60,892 bases of DNA from contig JAGUYW010000009.1 in assembly GCA_020061105.1 (NCBI GenBank), forward strand, positions 1 to 60,892, given 5' to 3'. This stretch comes from Anaerolineales bacterium. GTDB lineage: Bacteria > Chloroflexota > Anaerolineae > Anaerolineales > UBA4823. A program made the position numbers and the translations under genes. This document shows positions 7,623 through 15,549 of this stretch, piece after piece. Numbering within the stretch: the first letter of the stretch is position 1; each line of letters starts with the position of its first letter. The notes beneath the pieces are model-generated. The model was given only the letters and a program-made list of their open reading frames with translations. It was not told the origin of the DNA and ran no database searches.

Positions 7623-8729
7623 CTACGTTCTTTTCCGCAAATCGTCAGCCAGTTGACGCTTCTGGGCGATCATTTCATCAGTTAGCGCACGCCCAAAAGA
7701 ATGCAATCCGGCCCATTGAAATTGATGTTTTTCAAACAAGCCGGTAATTTCCTCTACCCGGTGCAAAGAAATATCTCTGCCCAACGTGTAATCTTCGAAA
7801 CGCCCTTCCAAAGCTAACAAAGCTGTCTCCGCCAGGCAGGCGTAGGCCAGCCCAGGTGGGAGGCCGATGTTGTAGCCAAAATCGATCTCGCCAGGGATCA
7901 AGACTTCGCCGCTCTCCACCACCAGGACATCCAGTCGTTCAGCAGCTTCTTCTGGCGAGATATTATGCGGTCGGGCGACATCGCAAATCACTGCTCCAGG
8001 CCGGCAGCGAGCGATATCGAGAACCCGCTGCGAAAAGGCTGAAGTGGTAGTGATGATCAGGTCGCACTCCGCAATCCGAGCGTTGGAATGGGTATCTACA
8101 ACTATTTTACACCCAGGGTTTTCAGCCAGGGTGCGACTTTTAAGATGCGCAAGTTGTTCCGGTTCCAGAGCAACCAGAGCCAGGTTGCGAGTGGATTGAG
8201 CGAGCAGGCGCGAGCAGGCTGAACCAATCGAGCCGCTGGCGCCGATCACCATCACGCGAGCTTCGGGCAAAGCGGGTGCACCCATTTTCTCCAACGCCCG
8301 CCTGGAAGTCTCGATCACTGCCTGTACCGTCAGGCTGTTGCCGGTGGTGATTGGGATCGCGGCCCGCCTGGCCAGCGTAACACCCGCATCACCTACCACG
8401 CTGGTAAAAGCGCCCAAACCTAAAATGCGCGCCCCGCGCCGCTCTGCCATGCGAGCCACCTGGGTCAGGTAGGAATAGATGAAATTTTCACTGTGCTGCA
8501 ACATCTGCCGCGGAGTAGCGCCTAACGAGAACAAGAAACCTTCAATCCTTTGACCGGTGGTGGGCGACTGCCCACCGGTAATGCGTGAAAGAAAAATTGG
8601 AGGAAACACCGCTGCCACTGTCTCCAGCATTGCGTTGGGCATCCAGCGCGTCCATCCAAACAAAGGATGCCGGTGAATAAAACCCAGGTTCAACGGATGA
8701 ATCACAAACGCAAAGCGATGAAGTTCCAC
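7623..8729 (-). CDS. Acyl-ACP reductase-like protein (cyanobacterial AAR relative)
   Basis: 368 aa. The pattern follows cyanobacterial long-chain acyl-[ACP] reductase: [10 protein letters not shown] and TTGNSLT in the middle, a Rossmann glycine loop GASGSIGS (163-170), and near the C-terminus the block [14 protein letters not shown]. In AAR the matching block (FACFAEAILLEFEG, from memory) holds the nucleophilic Cys; here it is Cys298. The expected reaction is NADPH-dependent reduction of an acyl-ACP or acyl-CoA to a fatty aldehyde. No aldehyde-deformylating oxygenase is visible, so the aldehyde would feed an alcohol, ether lipid or other product. The start is GTG 8729, 17 bp after the SCP2 gene. 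Its broad similarity to quinate/shikimate dehydrogenases means the substrate remains uncertain. Confidence 0.7.
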   Translation of the reverse strand: MELHRFAFVIHPLNLGFIHRHPLFGWTRWMPNAMLETVAAVFPPIFLSRITGGQSPTTGQRIEGFLFSLGATPRQMLQHSENFIYSYLTQVARMAERRGARILGLGAFTSVVGDAGVTLARRAAIPITTGNSLTVQAVIETSRRALEKMGAPALPEARVMVIGASGSIGSACSRLLAQSTRNLALVALEPEQLAHLKSRTLAENPGCKIVVDTHSNARIAECDLIITTTSAFSQRVLDIARCRPGAVICDVARPHNISPEEAAERLDVLVVESGEVLIPGEIDFGYNIGLPPGLAYACLAETALLALEGRFEDYTLGRDISLHRVEEITGLFEKHQFQWAGLHSFGRALTDEMIAQKRQLADDLRKRT

Positions 8730-8746
8730 CAGGCCCTGGTTGTGGG

Positions 8747-9178
8747 CTATTTCATCACCATATCAGCATAGCCCTTTTCCTTCAGCATCGCCGGATAGAT
8801 TTTATACAGCGGCTCAACCGCCGGCAGAAGTTTCAGAATCTTGGGAATTGGGCCTGTGGCAACGATTTCTTTGCGCGCCAGGGCCGCTACCAGGTTGACC
8901 TTGCCATGCCAGAAGGCGTGGGAAATATCGGCCTTCATCTGCATCATCACATCCGGTTTCAAGTTGGTCGGCCCATGGAACACATCGCAAAAAGCCCCGG
9001 GTTGAGTGGGTTTATCCTTGGCATTGATGGTTGTAACGGCGTCGGGATCGGTGTACTTAAACTGGATGATGATGCCCGCTTTGGCGATTTTTGCGCCGAT
9101 ATTGGGGTCTTGTTTGGCTCGATCCATTAATTCCCCAACACATTCATAGAAATGCTGCGAGTCTCTAAATACGCCCAT
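8747..9178 (-). CDS. SCP2 sterol-carrier-domain protein
   Basis: 143 aa from the ATG at 9178, chosen because a strong GGAGGA sits 7 nt upstream; a TTG at 9247 in the same frame would add 23 residues. Features typical of SCP-2 domains include [16 protein letters not shown], a central [13 protein letters not shown] region and a C-terminal hydrophobic stretch before a [10 protein letters not shown] tail. SCP2 domains bind lipids or acyl-CoA non-catalytically. As first gene of the operon with AAR-like, SDR and acyltransferase proteins it may deliver the lipid substrate. The promoter is at 9268-9296. Confidence 0.75.
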   Translation of the reverse strand: MGVFRDSQHFYECVGELMDRAKQDPNIGAKIAKAGIIIQFKYTDPDAVTTINAKDKPTQPGAFCDVFHGPTNLKPDVMMQMKADISHAFWHGKVNLVAALARKEIVATGPIPKILKLLPAVEPLYKIYPAMLKEKGYADMVMK

Positions 9179-9267
9179 GCCAATTTCCTCCGGAAAGAAC
9201 CAATATGAACGATGAGCCAGATCAGTGAAGGGAGAATACAGTGACAATTATTTGATTGCCTTAAATT

Positions 9268-9296
9268 AGTATAGTTTACAAGCATAAGCAAGTCAA
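9268..9296 (-). promoter_or_regulatory. Sigma-70-type promoter of the SCP2/AAR/SDR/acyltransferase operon
   Basis: Minus strand: -35 TTGACT (9296-9291), 17-bp spacer, -10 TATACT (9273-9268). The predicted start is near 9261, before both candidate start codons. Confidence 0.75.
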
Positions 9297-9324
9297 GATA
9301 TCAGGATAAACTGGGTAAAGCCTC

Positions 9325-9353
9325 TTGACATTTATGACGCGCTGTGTTATATT
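9325..9353 (+). promoter_or_regulatory. Sigma-70-type promoter of the phasin/PHA-regulator unit
   Basis: -35 TTGACA (9325-9330), 17-bp spacer, -10 TATATT (9348-9353). The predicted start is near 9360. The leader of about 100 nt to the phasin ATG carries two palindromes listed separately. Confidence 0.8.
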
Positions 9354-9358
9354 CACAG
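9342..9358 (+). promoter_or_regulatory. Candidate operator 1, CTGTG-N7-CACAG across the -10
   Basis: Perfect 5-bp arms (9342-9346 and 9354-9358) flank seven bases that contain the -10 hexamer. A protein bound here would block RNA polymerase. The promoter drives a phasin and a PhaR-type regulator, so autoregulation is the simplest explanation. Confidence 0.45.
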
Positions 9359-9361
9359 AGA

Positions 9362-9376
9362 TGACGCACTGCGTCA
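9362..9376 (+). promoter_or_regulatory. Candidate operator 2, TGACGCA-C-TGCGTCA at the transcription start
   Basis: A perfect 7-bp inverted repeat with a one-base centre, just downstream of the predicted start. Its left part, TGACGCACTG (9362-9371), is also nearly repeated as TGACGCGCTG at 9335-9344, 27 bp upstream, inside the promoter spacer. Confidence 0.5.
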
Positions 9377-9458
9377 ATATCATTACAAGTTCAACAATGC
9401 AACCAATACCGCCCATATTGCGATAAATCAAGTAAATTGTTCAAACAAGGAGAGAATA

Positions 9459-9827
9459 ATGGCTACAAAAGTTAAAAAAGAGGAAATTTTAGAGGAACCC
9501 GTCATAGAAGAACGCAATCCTCTGTTCGAGGCAGCCCGCAAAGTTTTGTTGGCTGGCATCGGTGCAATTGCGCTGGCCCAGGAAGAAATCGAAGAATTCG
9601 TGAACCGGCTGGTTGAGCGCGGTGAGATTGCCGAAAAAGACGGGCGCAAACTCATCAGCGAGGTGATGGATCGCCGCAAGAAAGACGTCGAGCGCACCGA
9701 AGACGAGGTCACCAAGCGCATCGAGAGCGTGATGGATCGCATGAGCGTACCTTCCAAAGCAGATATCGACACTCTGAGCGAGAAGATCAGCGTTCTGACC
9801 AAGAAGATCGATGAACTGAAGAAATAA
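9459..9827 (+). CDS. Phasin family (polyhydroxyalkanoate granule-associated) protein
   Basis: 122 aa. The acidic N-terminus is followed by an amphipathic stretch (ARKVLLAGIGAIALA, 26-40), the hallmark segment of PhaF/PhaI-type phasins. Long charged helices follow, including LVERGEIAEKDGRKLI (51-66) and a heptad-like coiled coil (about 98-122). Phasins coat PHA granules and set their size. The Shine-Dalgarno is AAGGAG, 6 nt before the ATG. No PHA synthase lies in the window. The gene is followed by a strong hairpin and then a regulator that carries the same C-terminal domain. Confidence 0.8.
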   Translation: MATKVKKEEILEEPVIEERNPLFEAARKVLLAGIGAIALAQEEIEEFVNRLVERGEIAEKDGRKLISEVMDRRKKDVERTEDEVTKRIESVMDRMSVPSKADIDTLSEKISVLTKKIDELKK

Positions 9828-9850
9828 GTAGAACCTTCACGATCTGCTAT

Positions 9851-9889
9851 GCGCCAGGCTCTCCGCTGGGATGAGCCTGGCGCTTTATC
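9851..9889 (+). terminator. Hairpin after the phasin gene, probable intrinsic terminator or attenuator
   Basis: A perfect 11-bp GC-rich stem (9851-9861 with 9873-9883) and an 11-nt loop are followed by only TTT. The short U-tract may allow partial read-through into the regulator gene, giving high phasin and low regulator output. Confidence 0.6.
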
Positions 9890-9948
9890 CGTTATAATAC
9901 CTGTATTCAATTTGCCCTGCTTTGGACTCACCCCAAGGAGCGAGCGCG

Positions 9949-10533
9949 ATGATTGTCATCAAACGCTACCCGAATCGAAAACTTTATAACACTCATACCA
10001 AACAATACATCAAACTCGATCAACTCGGCGAGATCATCCGCAAAGGCGATGAAATTCAAGTCATCGATAACGCCAGCGGGGAAGACCTGACTGCCCTGAC
10101 GCTGACGCAAATCATTCTCGAACAAGAAAAAAAGCAGAGCGGCGTGTTGTCGCATTCGATGCTCACCGGGTTGATCCGCGCCGGAGGCGACCGTTTGAAC
10201 GCCATACAGCGTGGTTTGCTATCGCCATTCAGTCATTGGGCCGAGGCCGATGAAGAAATCAAGCGCAGGGTAGAAAAACTGGTTTCCACAGGCGAAATGA
10301 ACCAGAAAGAAGGCGCCGCTCTGATTGATAAGCTGATCGCAGCCGGAGAGCAACTGCGCGTGGAACCCGTCGACAAAGAGGCAGATGTTTTCCACGCCGA
10401 TAAAATCACGGCCTTTTTCCGCCAGCGACAATTGCCCACCCAGGCTGATGTCAAGCGCCTTTCAGAACAACTGGCTGAGTTAGAAGCCAGGTTGGAAAGC
10501 GTTTTGAATGAACAAACCGCCGGCAAAGAATAA
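9949..10533 (+). CDS. PHA synthesis regulator: PhaR-type DNA-binding domain fused to a phasin-like domain
   Basis: 194 aa from the ATG at 9949, set by AAGGAG 8 nt upstream. The N-terminus (1-61) is the PHB/PHA-accumulation regulator DNA-binding domain: IKRYPNRKLYNT, then IKLDQLGEIIRKGDEIQV and LTLTQIILEQE. Residues 102-187 resemble the upstream phasin: KLVSTGEMNQKEGAALIDKL matches the phasin segment at 50-70, and LPTQADVKRLSEQLAELEARL matches its C-terminal coiled coil. By analogy with PhaR, it should repress the phasin promoter and be titrated off DNA by nascent granules. The likely target sites are the palindromes at 9342-9376. Confidence 0.8.
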   Translation: MIVIKRYPNRKLYNTHTKQYIKLDQLGEIIRKGDEIQVIDNASGEDLTALTLTQIILEQEKKQSGVLSHSMLTGLIRAGGDRLNAIQRGLLSPFSHWAEADEEIKRRVEKLVSTGEMNQKEGAALIDKLIAAGEQLRVEPVDKEADVFHADKITAFFRQRQLPTQADVKRLSEQLAELEARLESVLNEQTAGKE

Positions 10534-10559
10534 AGGGCCATCCCTGGCAATGATTGGCA

Positions 10560-11093
10560 ATGATTACAATCAGTAGTACTGCCCAGCGCACGTTTACTTT
10601 TCCCGCAGACCGGAAAACCGCCTTTGAGTATTACGCCAATCTGGATAACACCTTCGGATTCTTGCCGCACATCTCCCTGGTAAATGGTATTAGCAATGGA
10701 AACTACCGCCTGGTTTTTCGTACTAACGAATTGGGGATTTATCAAGTGCGGGTTTATTGCGATCTGCGAGCCGAAGTTGACCGCCAGGCCTGGGTATTGC
10801 GCATGCTGCCTGCTGAGAATGTGCAGCCAGCGCGCCGGGAGACCAGTCTCAACTTATTGAGCGGGCCGGGATATTTTTTCAGCCAGTCGGTCTTCAAGGA
10901 TGAAGGAGGGCAAACCAGCATCGATTACCGGCTCGACCTGAAAGCCAGCCTACCGATCCCCTTGGGATTGAGCATGATGCCTGAAGTTTTACTGCAAGCC
11001 ATCGCCAACAAAATCACCCGCCGGCGCTTTAATGAAACCATCGATGGGTTTATCGAGCGCTCCCTGGCTGCTTACCAGAATCACCCCCGGTAG
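10560..11093 (+). CDS. SRPBCC-fold protein, DUF1997-like
   Basis: 177 aa from the ATG at 10560; the Shine-Dalgarno is weak. The opening TFTFPADRKTAFEYYAN is typical of START/SRPBCC lipid-binding or cyclase-like folds, followed by beta-rich sequence and a long C-terminal helix ending RFNETIDGFIERSLAAY. The layout resembles DUF1997 proteins of phototrophs, but the match is only by eye. It probably binds a hydrophobic ligand. It lies 26 bp after the PHA regulator and may share its transcript. It ends convergently with the GT-C gene (13-bp overlap). Confidence 0.55.
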   Translation: MITISSTAQRTFTFPADRKTAFEYYANLDNTFGFLPHISLVNGISNGNYRLVFRTNELGIYQVRVYCDLRAEVDRQAWVLRMLPAENVQPARRETSLNLLSGPGYFFSQSVFKDEGGQTSIDYRLDLKASLPIPLGLSMMPEVLLQAIANKITRRRFNETIDGFIERSLAAYQNHPR

Positions 11094-13060
11094 TACATCA
11101 AAATACTGTAGATTGCATACCCATCCAGCGCCAGTAGTAGCCCCAAAAACAGGCCAACTACCGCCAGGTGCACGGTGCGGTTCTGGGCGATTTCGCCGAG
11201 ATCGCCGCTGATGCGCTTTAATCCCCATTCCAGCCCTCGGGCAATCTCCAACCAACCGTACAGCAGCATCAGCATGACCAGGATAATGACCGGATAAGTA
11301 TGGCGCGCCACGGTGTGGTACAGGCGGAAATCAAACAGGTAAGACACGCCGCGTAATAAAGTGATCGCCCAGACTGCCAAGACAACCAGGCCAAACATGA
11401 AGATCACATCGACAGGCAGCTTCTGACGGCGCCTGGCAACCGCAACAATTGCTGCCAGAGCGCCCAGGATCATCCAGGTTTCCATCAGGCGATAGACAAC
11501 CGGATTCGCCAGTTTGACATGCGCCCAGCCAAAGACTGCCCAGAACCTTTCTAACAACAACTGCCAGGAGAATTTCATATACCAGCCTGTGGCAGGCCAA
11601 TCCAGCAAGGAGGAGAGCAGCATCGAGGCGCGCGTGGAATTGGGGAGCAATTTGGCGCTCCAATTATCCAGGCGCGGCTGGATGCGCAAACCGGCTTGCT
11701 CTACAGACGGGTTGCGGAAGATGTTCTCAAATGGCTGCCCACCCCACTCGCCCCGGCTGCCGTCTAAAACCGTGAAGCGCGGCGGCTGGTCTAAGGGACG
11801 CTGCCCGCGCGCCAAGACAAAGCCATCATAGTAAAAGATCACCGCTTGTCCCGGGGAGAGGCTCGGCTCTAGCGAAACCCAGGCGCGCCGGGTCTCCTGT
11901 GACAGAAAGGTGTAATAGGCGTAAAAAACCGGCTCGGAATTCAGATTGACAATTTGGGGCGCTGAAGCCCCAAAGTTGGAGTTCAACGCCGGTAAACGCG
12001 CCTGGACGGGCTGGCTAGCCCACATCCACACTCCCAAAGTAACCACATCATTCTCAGCCTGGTCATGATACGACTGCGGCAGCAGCAGCTGTGTCAGCGG
12101 GGCAATCCAATAAGGCGTCTCGGGATAACGGTCGTTTATGACCAGGATCGATTTTCCAAGCACAGCCTGGGTGCTGACCTGGCGTGTGGCTGCCGGTTGA
12201 GAGGTGGCGCGGTGCCAATAAAGGGCATCGCCCCACCGCAAGCCAGCCAATATAACCAGCAACGATCCTGCCAGCAAGACGCTCCAGGCTGCCCAGCGTA
12301 GACGGCCGCGCAGCAGGCTGAAGAGCAGGGCTATTGGCAGGATGATGAGACACGATAAAGCTGTATTCTTGGTGAAATAAGCAATAACCGCCGCCCCGCT
12401 TATCCAAAACAAATCCAGTACTGAAAAACCATGCCGGACCAGCCGTAAACTTCCCCACAGGAAGAATGAACTGACAGCTACCGCCGCCGAATCGTTGTTG
12501 ACCGCGGTCATGACATCGACAAACGCCGGCGTCATGGCAACACTGACCGGCAGCAACCAGCGCAGCACATGCCCAGGGGCGAAAAGCTCGCTGACGATGC
12601 CCCAGGCCGTCAGGATCGTGACCAATAAAAAGAACAGCGAGACCGAACGGGCAACCCGCAACTGGCTTTCTATCGAGGCGTTTTTCATTGCCATCAATGG
12701 AATGGCAGCCAGAGAATAATACAAAGGCGGTTCGTCGAACTGGTCGTAACCTGGAATGCGAAAATTTTCGGCCTGGGTGTCGGGAACGAAGCCCATATTG
12801 GCATAGAAATCGTTGGCGATCATCGATTTGACCACCGCCCGGCTGAATTCAATGTCAATCTGTGCACTGGAGGGGAAGCGCCCATGCTGTGCGGTCAACC
12901 ACACGACCTCGAAGTGGTTGGGTTCGTCATAATGCTGCCAGGGCGGCACGATAAACAGATAGACCAGCCCGTGCAGCAAGGCGATCAGTAACGCCGCCCC
13001 CAGAACCAGCCTATCTCGAAAAATTTGCGCCTTCCCACCGGGTTCAACAGTTGGTTTCAT
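11081..13060 (-). CDS. Polytopic GT-C-type glycosyltransferase-like membrane protein
   Basis: 659 aa with about 12 membrane segments. The first hydrophobic helix is followed by a loop with HYDEPNHFEVVW, which contains the Asp-Glu pair that acts as the catalytic/metal site in GT-C transferases. A second loop contains DQFDEPPLYY. A large extracytoplasmic region spans roughly 290-520. This layout fits DUF2142/PMT-like proteins using polyprenyl-phosphate sugar donors. It is the last gene of the minus-strand polysaccharide cluster, 22 bp after the phosphatase. The sugar and acceptor are unknown. Confidence 0.7.
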   Translation of the reverse strand: MKPTVEPGGKAQIFRDRLVLGAALLIALLHGLVYLFIVPPWQHYDEPNHFEVVWLTAQHGRFPSSAQIDIEFSRAVVKSMIANDFYANMGFVPDTQAENFRIPGYDQFDEPPLYYSLAAIPLMAMKNASIESQLRVARSVSLFFLLVTILTAWGIVSELFAPGHVLRWLLPVSVAMTPAFVDVMTAVNNDSAAVAVSSFFLWGSLRLVRHGFSVLDLFWISGAAVIAYFTKNTALSCLIILPIALLFSLLRGRLRWAAWSVLLAGSLLVILAGLRWGDALYWHRATSQPAATRQVSTQAVLGKSILVINDRYPETPYWIAPLTQLLLPQSYHDQAENDVVTLGVWMWASQPVQARLPALNSNFGASAPQIVNLNSEPVFYAYYTFLSQETRRAWVSLEPSLSPGQAVIFYYDGFVLARGQRPLDQPPRFTVLDGSRGEWGGQPFENIFRNPSVEQAGLRIQPRLDNWSAKLLPNSTRASMLLSSLLDWPATGWYMKFSWQLLLERFWAVFGWAHVKLANPVVYRLMETWMILGALAAIVAVARRRQKLPVDVIFMFGLVVLAVWAITLLRGVSYLFDFRLYHTVARHTYPVIILVMLMLLYGWLEIARGLEWGLKRISGDLGEIAQNRTVHLAVVGLFLGLLLALDGYAIYSILMYYRG

Positions 13061-13082
13061 CCGAGATCAACCTGCCATGCGT

Positions 13083-13577
13083 CTACAAGCCCGGTTCGCC
13101 AGCCTTGGCGCTGCCAGCCTCTCCGGCGGCGAGCCGCTGGATGCGTTTAAAACCACGTTGGATCAAATCTTCGATTTCTCGAGCAGTATTTTCGAATTCA
13201 TCAACTTCCCCACCCATCGGATCCAGAATATCGGTCGAACGACCGACCATTTCCGTCAGCAAATAAATACGACCTGCGAGTTGTGGAAACGCCGCCTGCA
13301 AAGCCTCTTTATGGTTGCGCTCCATCACCAATACCAGGTAAAACTGTTCGATCATCTGGACGGTTATCTGGCGGGCGCGGTGCGCCGAGAGATCGACGCC
13401 GCGCCGCGCCAGGACAGCACGCGTGTTGGTCGCGGCGGCGTAATCGACCAACGCCCAAACTCCGGCCGATTCAACCCGCCAGCTTTCGACGCTCTCAGCA
13501 ACATGAGCCTGAAAAAGCCCCATCGCCATCGGTGAACGGCAGATATTGGCTGAACAGACAAATAACACAGATTTCAT
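13083..13577 (-). CDS. Low-molecular-weight protein-tyrosine phosphatase
   Basis: 164 aa. The P-loop CSANICRS (Cys8 to Arg14) opens the protein, and the general-acid motif DILDPMGG sits in the C-terminal half, so the active site is complete. In exopolysaccharide clusters these phosphatases (Wzb type) dephosphorylate the BY-kinase that controls polymer export; no such kinase is in the window. The ATG overlaps the upstream stop (ATGA), with AAGGAGG placed 4 nt before it. Confidence 0.85.
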   Translation of the reverse strand: MKSVLFVCSANICRSPMAMGLFQAHVAESVESWRVESAGVWALVDYAAATNTRAVLARRGVDLSAHRARQITVQMIEQFYLVLVMERNHKEALQAAFPQLAGRIYLLTEMVGRSTDILDPMGGEVDEFENTAREIEDLIQRGFKRIQRLAAGEAGSAKAGEPGL

Positions 13578-14578
13578 CCAACCTCCTTGCGAGCCAATCT
13601 TCGAAACCCATGTCGCCAGGTGAAGAACAAGCCGGCTAACACAACCGGTAAATAGGCAATTGCATGCAGAAGTATACCGTAACTTAGCGCCAGCGGCTGT
13701 TGAACACCAAAAACTGCCAGCGAGATAATACAGGTCAGTTCAAATGTCCCCAGCTTGCCCGGCGCGGCCGGTAGAGAGAACACAAATTGCAGCGCGATCA
13801 AGATCAATAATGACGCCGTGACCGGAAGTTCGACGCCCGTCGCAAATAAGACCATATGATTGGTCAGCGCCGCCGCCGCCCAAATACTGGTAGATGTAAA
13901 CGCCAACGCCGCCCAACTGGCAGGTCGCTTTAAAACTTTCAGGCTGCGCAGACCATTCCGCAATCCTCCAAGCAGGCGAACCTGCCAACGTTGGGGCAGA
14001 AATTTTGCCAGTTTCTGAGCCTGGGCAACGATCCACGCCCGCCCGGCAATAGCTAAAAACAAGAAAAGACTGATCATGATCGTCAATACGATCATAAAGC
14101 CGCCCGGTTGGGCTAACCAGGAGGGCGGCTGCATCCTTCCTGCTGGCCAAAGCAACAACAAGACGATGAGCATCGCCCCTAAAACCAGCAGATCGAAGAA
14201 TTTCTCCACCACGATGGTGCCCAGGACAAAACTGCGACCAGGGCCGGCGCGCCCAAGCGCCCAGATGCGGTGCAACTCTCCCAGACGCAGGGGAAGCAAG
14301 ATATTAAACATCTGGGAAATAGACAGGGCGCTATACAATGAGAGCCAGGAAAAGTCTTTCGCCGGCGACCCGAGCAGGATTCTCCAGCGCAGTGTTTTGA
14401 TCACATGGCTTGCTACTACAAAAAACAGCGCCCAGGCAATCCACCCCGCCTGCGCATGGGATAGAACCCGCCAGACTTCGGCCAGGTCTACATTGCGCAG
14501 CGCCAGGAAGATCGCCAAGACGCTGATTGCCAGTCCAACGAAGGACGAAAACCACTGCGAGCGTTCACCCCCGTTCAT
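13574..14578 (-). CDS. Lysylphosphatidylglycerol synthase TM region/UPF0104 flippase-like protein
   Basis: 334 aa with about 8 hydrophobic segments. RNVDLAEVW after the first helix, LRWRILL in the second loop and LPLRLGELHRIWAL are typical of the UPF0104/AglD-type family. A late PAAPGKLGTFE motif in a membrane segment agrees. Members lie in lipid or polyprenyl-sugar translocation and glycosylation clusters. It overlaps the upstream dehydratase gene by 14 bp and the downstream phosphatase by 4 bp, so the three are translationally linked. Confidence 0.75.
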   Translation of the reverse strand: MNGGERSQWFSSFVGLAISVLAIFLALRNVDLAEVWRVLSHAQAGWIAWALFFVVASHVIKTLRWRILLGSPAKDFSWLSLYSALSISQMFNILLPLRLGELHRIWALGRAGPGRSFVLGTIVVEKFFDLLVLGAMLIVLLLLWPAGRMQPPSWLAQPGGFMIVLTIMISLFLFLAIAGRAWIVAQAQKLAKFLPQRWQVRLLGGLRNGLRSLKVLKRPASWAALAFTSTSIWAAAALTNHMVLFATGVELPVTASLLILIALQFVFSLPAAPGKLGTFELTCIISLAVFGVQQPLALSYGILLHAIAYLPVVLAGLFFTWRHGFRRLARKEVG

Positions 14579-15536
14579 CGGCGTTCGCCAAACTACGCCA
14601 GTCTGCCTCCACCATCAAGCGAACCAATTCTGCAAACGAGGTTTGCGGCTGCCATCCCAATTCGTAGCACGCTTTATGCGGGTCGGCTACCAACTGGTGG
14701 GTTTCAGGCGGGCGCATAAAGCGCTCATCTTGCACCACATACTCCCGGTAATCCAGATCCAAGGTGGCAAAGGCCAGTTCACAAAATTCTCGCACAGCAT
14801 GTGTTTGGCCAGTGCCAATCACAAAATCAGCGGCTGGTTGGTGATGCAGCATCATCCACATCGCCCGCACATAATCGCCAGCAAAACCCCAATCCCGGCG
14901 CGATTCCAAATCGCCCAGATACAGTTTATCTTGCAGACCGAGCTTAATGCGGGCAGCGCTATGGGTGATCTTACGGGTCACAAATTCAAGCCCCCGGCGT
15001 GGGCTTTCATGATTGAATAGAATACCCGAGACGGTGTGCAAACCATACTGTTCGCGATAGCGCACGGTCATCCAATGCGCATACAGCTTGGCGACGCCAT
15101 ACGGGTTGCGCGGGCGGAAAGGCGTGTTTTCGCTTTGGGGCGTTTCGAGTGGATCGCCAAACAATTCGCTGGACGAGGCCTGGTAAAAACAAGCCTTGGG
15201 AACCATCTGGCGAACAGCTTCCAACAGGCGCGCCACCCCCAAAGCCGCCACATCGCCTACCATCACCGGGTTACCCCAGGAAGCGTAGGGCGCTGAAGGC
15301 GCTGCCAGGCAATAAATTTCATCGGGCTGGTGCTCTTCCATGCAAGCATTCAGAGAGGCCTGGTGCGACAAATCGCCTTCAACCATCGTTAAGTGTGCGA
15401 TACAGGCTTGCAAATGATCAAGCCTGACCGGGATAGTTTTCGGAATCCACCCCACCACCTGGTAACCCTGGTCTAACAACAGTTCGGCCAGGTAGGAACC
15501 ATCTTGCCCATCGACGCCGAGGATGAGAGCTTTCAT
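14565..15536 (-). CDS. GDP-mannose 4,6-dehydratase-like SDR, second paralogue
   Basis: 323 aa from the ATG at 15536; an upstream in-frame start would add 25 non-homologous residues. It keeps the Gmd-like glycine loop (GVDGQDGS, 7-14), SSSELFG, YGVAK (Y146, K150) and NHESPRRG followed by FVTRKI. The usual RRxSxxNTxRIDH NADP-binding stretch is missing and the 30-55 region is shortened. It may be a Gmd with altered cofactor binding, or may act on the Gmd product. It follows the canonical gmd by 13 bp. Confidence 0.75.
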   Translation of the reverse strand: MKALILGVDGQDGSYLAELLLDQGYQVVGWIPKTIPVRLDHLQACIAHLTMVEGDLSHQASLNACMEEHQPDEIYCLAAPSAPYASWGNPVMVGDVAALGVARLLEAVRQMVPKACFYQASSSELFGDPLETPQSENTPFRPRNPYGVAKLYAHWMTVRYREQYGLHTVSGILFNHESPRRGLEFVTRKITHSAARIKLGLQDKLYLGDLESRRDWGFAGDYVRAMWMMLHHQPAADFVIGTGQTHAVREFCELAFATLDLDYREYVVQDERFMRPPETHQLVADPHKACYELGWQPQTSFAELVRLMVEADWRSLANADERG

Positions 15537-15549
15537 AACGCTTCGGTTT

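Noticed and set aside
9179-9247. Upstream TTG start for the SCP2 gene
   Set aside because: In frame and behind the promoter, but the ATG at 9178 has a far better GGAGGA at the right distance.
11331-11663. Minus frame at 11331-11663 within the GT-C gene as a separate small protein
   Set aside because: It is a shifted frame on the same strand inside a continuous membrane-protein gene, with no Shine-Dalgarno.
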